A stretch of DNA of 64,000 nucleotides from assembly GCF_004027225.2 (NCBI RefSeq), contig NC_044282.2:66460225-66524224 (forward strand). Direction: 5' to 3'. The DNA comes from Strigops habroptila (Eukaryota; Chordata; Aves; Psittaciformes; Psittacidae). The translations under genes and the position numbers were made by a program. Of this stretch, positions 57,481 to 64,000 are shown piece after piece. Numbering within the stretch: position 1 is the first letter of the stretch; each line of letters opens with the position of its first letter. The notes beneath the pieces are model-generated. The model saw only the letters and a program-made list of their open reading frames with translations, was not told where the DNA came from and ran no database searches.

Positions 57481-60400
57481 AAAGACAACTGACTACCATA
57501 CCAGAACACTGTTCTGAGGCACGCTGAGTCCCATGATACGGACTGTGAGGCTTCAGAACAGCTCCCAGGCTAGACATGTAAGCAAGCCCACTTACACATA
57601 ACAGCATTCTCCCTCTTACACATTATGAGCCGCTTTCATTAAAATTCAACACTTCTTTTAAGAGGCTTTTCTTGCAGCCACTACTCCCAAGCTCAGTTTC
57701 TCTCTGGCTCTCATTAAAGCCACCAACTCCTCCTGGGGCAAGGGCAGTGTAACCAAACCAGATTTGGTTAGCTGGTATAAGGCACTGATGGCTAGCTTTA
57801 TTACCATTGAGCTGGCATACTCAGAAGATCTGAAATATTTATAAATTATCTCTAAAATGAGTTTTTACATCTTATTCTTTAGCAGCCGCACTGCGAAGAG
57901 CATGCAGACTCCCCAGCAGTTCACTGAGCCAACTAAACTACGTATTTTTTTGTGATTTTTGAATGTATAAAACGGCTTGTCTGATAGCTGATGGTGGCCT
58001 TGCTTCACAGTGCTTTGGCACCTCCCTGGCATGCTTCGGAGGCTGCTGGGGAAAGGGGCCTGGACCACAGCGCTGCAAGGCACCACAGTGCCATTTTGAA
58101 TGACAATATTTATTCCTGACATTTTGGGGGAGAGAACGGAAAAAAGAAAGAAAGGAAAAAAAAAAAAAACCCGCAAAAAAGCAAAAGCTGGCTGCAATTC
58201 AAAGTCTCTGCAAAGTCACTGGGAATCTTCCAAAAGGCTTCAGCAAGAGCAGGATTAGCTCCCCCCATACATGCATAAAATTTGTTGTCTTTTGCATATC
58301 AAAGTGGTGAAGCCTCTGTTCTCTTCAGCTATTGCTTTTAAGTGTGCTATAAACGGAGCCTTATCTGTCCAGCAAAAAAAAAAAAAGCTTTGACAAGTAA
58401 GACTAGCTCAGATGTCGAGACAAACCTGGCCATGTTCCTGCAGCAAGAGCAAAGCCAATAAAGATACAGGCTGGTCTCTAGATGCCGTCGATAACGTGAT
58501 CTGGATGACTGTTCGAAAACTCTCACTATGTCCCTGTTGTTGTTTACACCAATAAATCCTTTGTCATCCCCTTCTCTCCACACTTACCCTTCCTCCCACA
58601 TGTGCAAGGATGTCACATCACGGACAGGGTGTGATGGGGTGAGATGGTTCCATATTCCTCCCAGTCACAGTAGCAGACACTGAAGAATCTACAAAAGCAA
58701 GAAAAATTCAGTTGGAGAAAGGAAAACTTCCCAAGCCTTGGTGCTTGTTGAACTGAGCGGCTTCGCTCAACTCTTCTTCAAATTCCACCTTCTATTCTCC
58801 TTAAACTCAGACAAGTCTCTGTAGACTAGATATGACTTCACCTACTATGTAGTTTCTGTGGATTTTTCTGCAGCCCCCCTCTCTCCTGGGGAGTTCCTTG
58901 CTAATGCCTGTGTATACCATTAATACATGCTGGTCAGTAATTAGGCTGATGAGTGTCCTGGGTTCAATCTATTAAAAGGGCCTTAGTGCAGCCAGGCCAC
59001 CAACTGCACCATGTGCTTGTCATGACCAGGAGAAGCAGAAGTGTTTAAAGCCAATGATCTCCATTCCCCAAATGCTCTTTTCTCAGCAATTTTAGCATAC
59101 ATTGCTCCAAATTTGTGTAAGCAACCTATATGCTGTGTGCACTGGAGGGGGATGAGGCTGCAGAGGTCTTGCTGGTCTGGTCATGTCCAGGATGCATGGT
59201 GGATATCAACAGAGTGGTGAAATCAGTGCAGAAGATGCTTCCCAAAAATGGCACTCATATATTCATATATGTATGAACACACACACACATTTTTACACAC
59301 TTATAAAACACCATCGTGAATCTACAAAACCCCTAAGGATGCTCAGAGGCTTGTCTTCATTAGCATTTGGACAGAAAAAAACCTGCTTCCTCGTCTTGTT
59401 TCTGGCTACTGAAAAACATCAGCACTTTTTTTGCAACTTCTTGAAATACTTTCAGCATGTGCTGGCCCAGCTTCCCTATGCACCCAGGGAATTATGGCAA
59501 TACTGAAGACTGATGGAGCTGCCAGGGAGAGCGGTGGCATGGTTATGCCCAGGCCAGCAAACAGAGGAGCGTTTCCAACGTATGCTGAAAATTCAGATTC
59601 TGTCCAAGTCTTTGGAGAGCAGATGTCAATTATGAATCACATGATTACTCTGCCATATTTTTCCTGGTTATGCTCATTGACTTAGATAAGGTATCATTTT
59701 TCACCTACAAAATACATTGCATATACAATAAATAATATGCACAGTACCATAATAAATATTCAGTATATATGGTGTGTGCATTATAGTGGTCCTGGTAGAG
59801 TTATAGCTGAACAGTCAAGGCTGAATTGGCATTTTCATTATAAAGGCTGATAATTCAAGATCAGTAGCAAAAGACAATGAAATACCATCTGCTCGCAAGC
59901 AAACAGCTTTTACGGAGGAGGTTTAAGGTCTTGATGCAAGCAGTTCTGCATAGAGGGCAAAAACAAGAGAGCTCCTGAGACACTGTCTTTCACTGTCAAA
60001 ACTCTTCACCTGAATTTGTTCCTACTTAGATGGCAGTTGATGCTTTTCCTAAATCTCTAGCTTCTGGAGCCAGAAGATACTGTGAGCACCAGTGTTCTCA
60101 TAGGAGGTATAAAGGCTATTTTGTAGACTTTCTGCCACAATAGAAAAGCTTGCAAATGCAAACTCTGCAACTCCACAACCACAATACAGATGGGGTTAAA
60201 CAGGACTTCTTGACACAGAGGAGGAGCAACACATGCTCAGCACCTGCTGAAGGCCAGGATGGTTTGGACCGGTGCTGACCTCTCCCAGTGGTACCAAGTT
60301 CAGTAACCAGCATTGGGTCTCCATCTGCTCCCTTAAAGTGGCTCTGGGGGCTAATTTAGGTGTGGCATGTTACATATTCCTAAAGATCTGGCCTCTTTGT

Positions 60401-61500
60401 ACTGAAAATCATTGTGTCTCTAACCACTTCAGCCTCTTCTACCTCCAATGCCATTTCAGCTGTAGCTTCTATGCGACAGCTTGACCAGAACTCAACAAAA
60501 TACTCCTGGCCCAACCATATGACTGGCTTATACAAAGTATTCTCAGCATTTTTGGTAGCCTCAGACCACCCTTAATATCCTCTCCCAGCTACCTTCCGAT
60601 GGCTGCAGCCCATCAGGCAGAGATTTGCACAGGAATGGGCTCATCTCGTCTGGAAGTGTTTAAAGTGGGGCTGGCTGGACCCAGGTGAGCAGCATTGCTG
60701 GTGGGTAGGAGGCAGTGGTATTTTCCAGCAGAGGGTGTTAAACAACAAGCAGGAGGTATAGTGGTAGGTGGCAACCCCTTCTTTCAGCACAGCTGCTTGC
60801 AGAGGGCATGTCTGTTTACACCTTGAACTAATCACAGTGACAACCAGCAGTGAAAACCTGGATGTGGGGAAATCCATGGGAATTTTGCCCAGACTTTTCC
60901 CTCTAGCTGTTACACTCATGATTCAAACGTATTTCTTCCACTATGTGGTACCTTTCCCTCCAACCATGAAATTCATGCAGATTTTTTTAGCCCATACCCA
61001 GCAGGCACCTAAGAATCTTTGCAGCCCTAGTACAATAAAAGGACAGTGATGCTGCAGGGTGTAAATACACGTAACTGGAAGGACCCATCTCTGACCATGT
61101 AACATCCTGACATGTCTAACAGGTGAGTTCACTCCAGTTCTGTAATGCCTCCCTTCGCTGGCTGGCTCTGTACCGATGATAAGTACTATTTGCACATCAT
61201 CACAGCCTCAGCTAGGCAGCTCTTCGAGCCTGTTTCCAAAAGAAATTGTCACAGACAATAAACACCAAAGTAACCCCACTTCCAATTTAATTGTTTTCTC
61301 AAAATATCACTAGCAATTAGGCTATATGAGCAACAGATTGTTTGCAGTAGCTCATTCTCTGAGTCAAAACTGGTTTCTTTCTCTTTTACAATCACACGAA
61401 ACATCTGAAACCAGAAAGTACCTAGGTTGTTTTGTTTCTTTTTCCAGAGTCAGAATCAAGTAAACAACCAACATTACTTCTACAAAAGCCAAAGTGTCTG
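57481..61500. other. Intergenic stretch, no supported gene
   Basis: Contains the inverted repeat CAGAAC-ACT-GTTCTG at 57502-57516, an A-rich tract at 58139-58170, A-run at 58374-58386, and AC repeats at 59276-59300. A faint CR1-like TGGAAGTGTTTAAAG word near 60651 is too short to call. 57600-57900 and 59700-59880 are AT-rich and single-copy-looking. No exon or RNA gene supported. Confidence 0.4.
58139..58170. repeat. Purine-rich (A/G) tract
   Basis: GGAAAAAAGAAAGAAAGG then 14 A. Simple repeat. Confidence 0.9.
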
Positions 61501-62540
61501 GAAAACACAGGAGAAAAATATGGAATGGCTGGAATTTTTTTTATTTTTACAAATTTATTGTGAAAGTTTTAAGAAAATACAGTGACAGCATTGCCTGCAG
61601 TACAGTAGGGAATGACAGTCAATAAATAAAACTAAAGGACTGTGCAATAAATAAATACAAGACTAATATAATATGTTTGTAGCGGGCTGATCAGTTTTAA
61701 ATTCTCTGCCTAAGGCTGACTTTTACAATAAACAAACCACGCCTGTATGTTTTTCTCTATCGGTGCTGTGTGAGTCCATTTATTTATGGTTGGGCTCACC
61801 TTCTTCCCCACACATGCACATTTTGCCCATCTCAGCTTTCTCTCCTCTTGATAAAAATAAATCAAACCCCAAGCAGAGTATAACGCTGCCCAGTATAACG
61901 TACACCTACTCTCTTACTGATGCGGCCTTTTAGCTTTACCAAGACTCACTGGGTCAGTAGAGCCATAACACATGTACATGAGCACTGATGGAGCCAGCCC
62001 CTTCATTATGTCATATACATGCCCTTCGCTGGAGTAAGCTGCGCTGTGCGTGTCAAAATGTGTCCCGTGGTGTTCCTGGGGATTTCTTTTTTTCTGAGGC
62101 CAGCTTAGCCAAGTGACCGCACATCTTTTTATTACCTTTGGTGGAAAACATTAGCCCTTTTAAGCAGTGTTGCATGGTCGAGGGGGCTTGGAGGACTCCA
62201 GACAAGCGTCTGCAAAACCATCTCTGGCTCAGTGGCTGTGATCATGAGCTAGGTAATTTGTTTGATTAGAGCATCCGTCTAAGACAAAGAAAGTGTAGTG
62301 GAGTGAGTCAGGCTCTGGTCTCATTTACAGGTCTGGAGATGCATGGAGAAGCTATTACAAGTGACCTGTGACCTGGCCCACCCTCAGGTGAAACGGCTTT
62401 GCCCAGTCACCTCCTGTTAGCCTCAGCCAAATGATAGGCTTCAGGGAGCCCAGAACGCAGTGACGATTCATCAGACAGACAATATCAGACCCACGGGCTC
62501 AGCCCCAAGCTATGCAGATGCAAAAGCAGATGAATTAAAA
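61501..62540. other. Intergenic stretch, nothing supported
   Basis: AATAAATAAA-type words at 61620-61660 and an A-run at 62537-62548. Otherwise single-copy-looking, no frame of note. Confidence 0.45.
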
Positions 62541-64000
62541 AAAAAAAAAGGGTTTTCAAACTTCTTATGGTGATAGTGTTACTTACAACAAATCTGTCTG
62601 CAGTTTTGGGGCTGCAGAGATAAAAGTCCTCAGGAAAAATGTCAGTGGCTTGAGTTTATTTATATGTAAGGTAACCATGAAAAATGTTGGTGTACCACTA
62701 ATTGTAGGGCATATTTATTCTGCACAAGTTGTTTTCCACATTAGCACAGTTGTTAAAATGCAGTTTTGCCTCAGGAATATTATAACTTTATCTTCTGTAA
62801 TTATAAATGTGGATGTTGCTGGGGTACTATACATTGAAGAAGAAATGTAAGAAACGGGCACTGCAAGGAGGAAAACAAACATAATTAAAAATGTAATGTA
62901 GTAATTATATGAAACATACTCAGGAAGTGGAGACCCGTGGATAAGCTAACAAAGCAGCTACAGCATGTTAAATCCTGGTTTTAGATTTGAATGCCTTCTC
63001 ACTTCAAATTTCTCCCATGGTTTTCCGCTCAAACCAACTAACAAGGACCAGTTGGCAAGGCAAGCACTTATGTGTAGCAGCACGTTACTCTGCCCTGTGC
63101 AGACATTAAAGTGTAAGAGCAATTTTACTATGAGCAACTAAAACCAGAAACCTGGCATGCAATGGCACATTGTAGTTATCATACAGCAAACGTTTAATGA
63201 ATGACAGTATAAAAGCACCTTCTGATAAGCTAGGGAATATTTTAATTAAATATCCAGTATTATGAAAATACCTGATGTCATTGATAAAATCATAACTCTG
63301 TATTTATGAAGCAGAGGACAGGTCGCTGACCTACTGTGTGTTACAGGTAATAACACACAATGCACAGACACCTATTCCCTTGAGAAACACCTGGCAGAAA
63401 AAATGTGAAATTTTCCTCATGGTGCTAAGAGGCAAAGTTCAGACATGATTTGCTCATCTGGACTAAACACCCAGCTTGCCTGGGAGTCAGTTTTCTGAAG
63501 TTTATCACTGAGAGCGGGGCTGCAGTGACTGCAGCCACAAGAGTGTGCGCTTCACACCGCTTCCACCTTTCCCTTTGGATTAGGTGCACCCAGGCATGGT
63601 GTTTGCACAGTGTGGATACACACACATACATATTTATATATTGGGACCAAGAATCTGTTTCTTTGCCATGAGAGGGGCCATTTAATGGTGCAGGAAAGCA
63701 CACGGTAGCATCTCAAGGTTTTCAGGTTTTCTTTGTTTCACTGATTCCTTACTTTTATATCAAACTCTGGATCATGCTGTCCTGAGTTTAAAAGACGTAA
63801 CACCAAATTTCCACTAGCATCTGGGCAGGGGTCAAGCAGAAACATATTTATTATACTCCTACTATTCACCTATGCTTATTAGCAAAAGCTCCATAATACA
63901 GCCATTATTAGAAACCAGTCAGGTATAAACAAGCCTGAAAAGTTTGGTACGGTCTGGAGGTTTGTCAACCAAAATCTCGGAGCATTTCCTTCCAGCTCCC
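62541..64000. other. Right-edge AT-rich stretch, no supported gene
   Basis: The 62870-63310 part is AT-rich and repeat-free, and could hold a noncoding element (TAATTATATGAAAC near 62901, GGAATATTTTAATTAAATAT near 63234). Two overlapping opposite-strand frames at 63425-63703 have no domain. No gene appears to enter the window from the right. Confidence 0.4.

Noticed and set aside
57476-57484. TATATAAAG as a TATA box
   Set aside because: Lies at the edge of a long AT alternating tract where such words are expected; no initiator, CpG context or transcript support.
60645-60690. CR1-like words (TGGAAGTGTTTAAAG ... GGGGCTGG)
   Set aside because: Too short and diverged, and lacks the diagnostic CR1 tail.
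1-64000. tRNA, rRNA, snRNA, CRISPR arrays, bacterial operons, phage or integron structures
   Set aside because: Reading both strands I saw no tRNA B-box pattern in context, no snRNA or rRNA sequence, no spaced identical direct repeats, and no bacterial gene organisation.

Overview
The window reads as a piece of a bird (or at least sauropsid) nuclear chromosome. The clearest clue is several 3' ends of the CR1 LINE family, each with the diagnostic AGATGATCT / AGGTCCCTTCCAACC / ATTCTATGATTCT block, at about 6.5, 6.85, 10.0, 42.6 and 44.6 kb, all on the + strand. Interspersed repeats are otherwise few, simple repeats are short, and there are no bacterial-style operons, tRNAs, rRNAs or CRISPR arrays. 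The species cannot be named from the sequence.

I find no protein-coding gene that I can support. The longest open frame is 162 codons. The longer frames show no recognisable domain and no convincing exon chain, and many are by-products of simple repeats. The one coding-like oddity is a 48-codon minus-strand frame at the extreme left edge (3-149), which could be a terminal exon, a decayed pseudogene or chance.

The layout suggests a gene desert of the kind that flanks developmental regulators. From 0 to about 7.3 kb the sequence is mixed, with two hairpins holding forkhead-type motifs and two CR1 tails. From about 7.3 to 28 kb it is AT-rich and dense in blocks that look like conserved noncoding elements: low in repeats and CpG, and rich in homeodomain (TAATTA), SOX (ACAAT), GATA, octamer and E-box words. 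Conservation could not be tested here, so these are candidates only. From 28 to 64 kb the sequence is more ordinary, with GC-richer patches (33.4-34.2 and 40.2-40.6 kb), AT/CA simple repeats, more CR1 tails and scattered relics of an apparently old amniote repeat carrying CAATGGGA. A few weaker candidate elements lie there, mainly at 47.7-48.1 kb.

The most unusual signals are: (1) two paralogous ~102-bp elements about 1.2 kb apart (25278-25379 and 26498-26600), identical at 80 of 102 positions by my hand alignment; (2) a perfect 12-bp inverted repeat with a 10-base loop (24005-24038); (3) a SOX/GATA-dense block at 20.5-20.9 kb; (4) a perfect forkhead palindrome at 5435-5453; and (5) a GC-rich two-part hairpin at 35783-35833. 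Nothing here amounts to a new multi-gene system. If the window has a function it is most likely long-range cis-regulation of a gene outside it.
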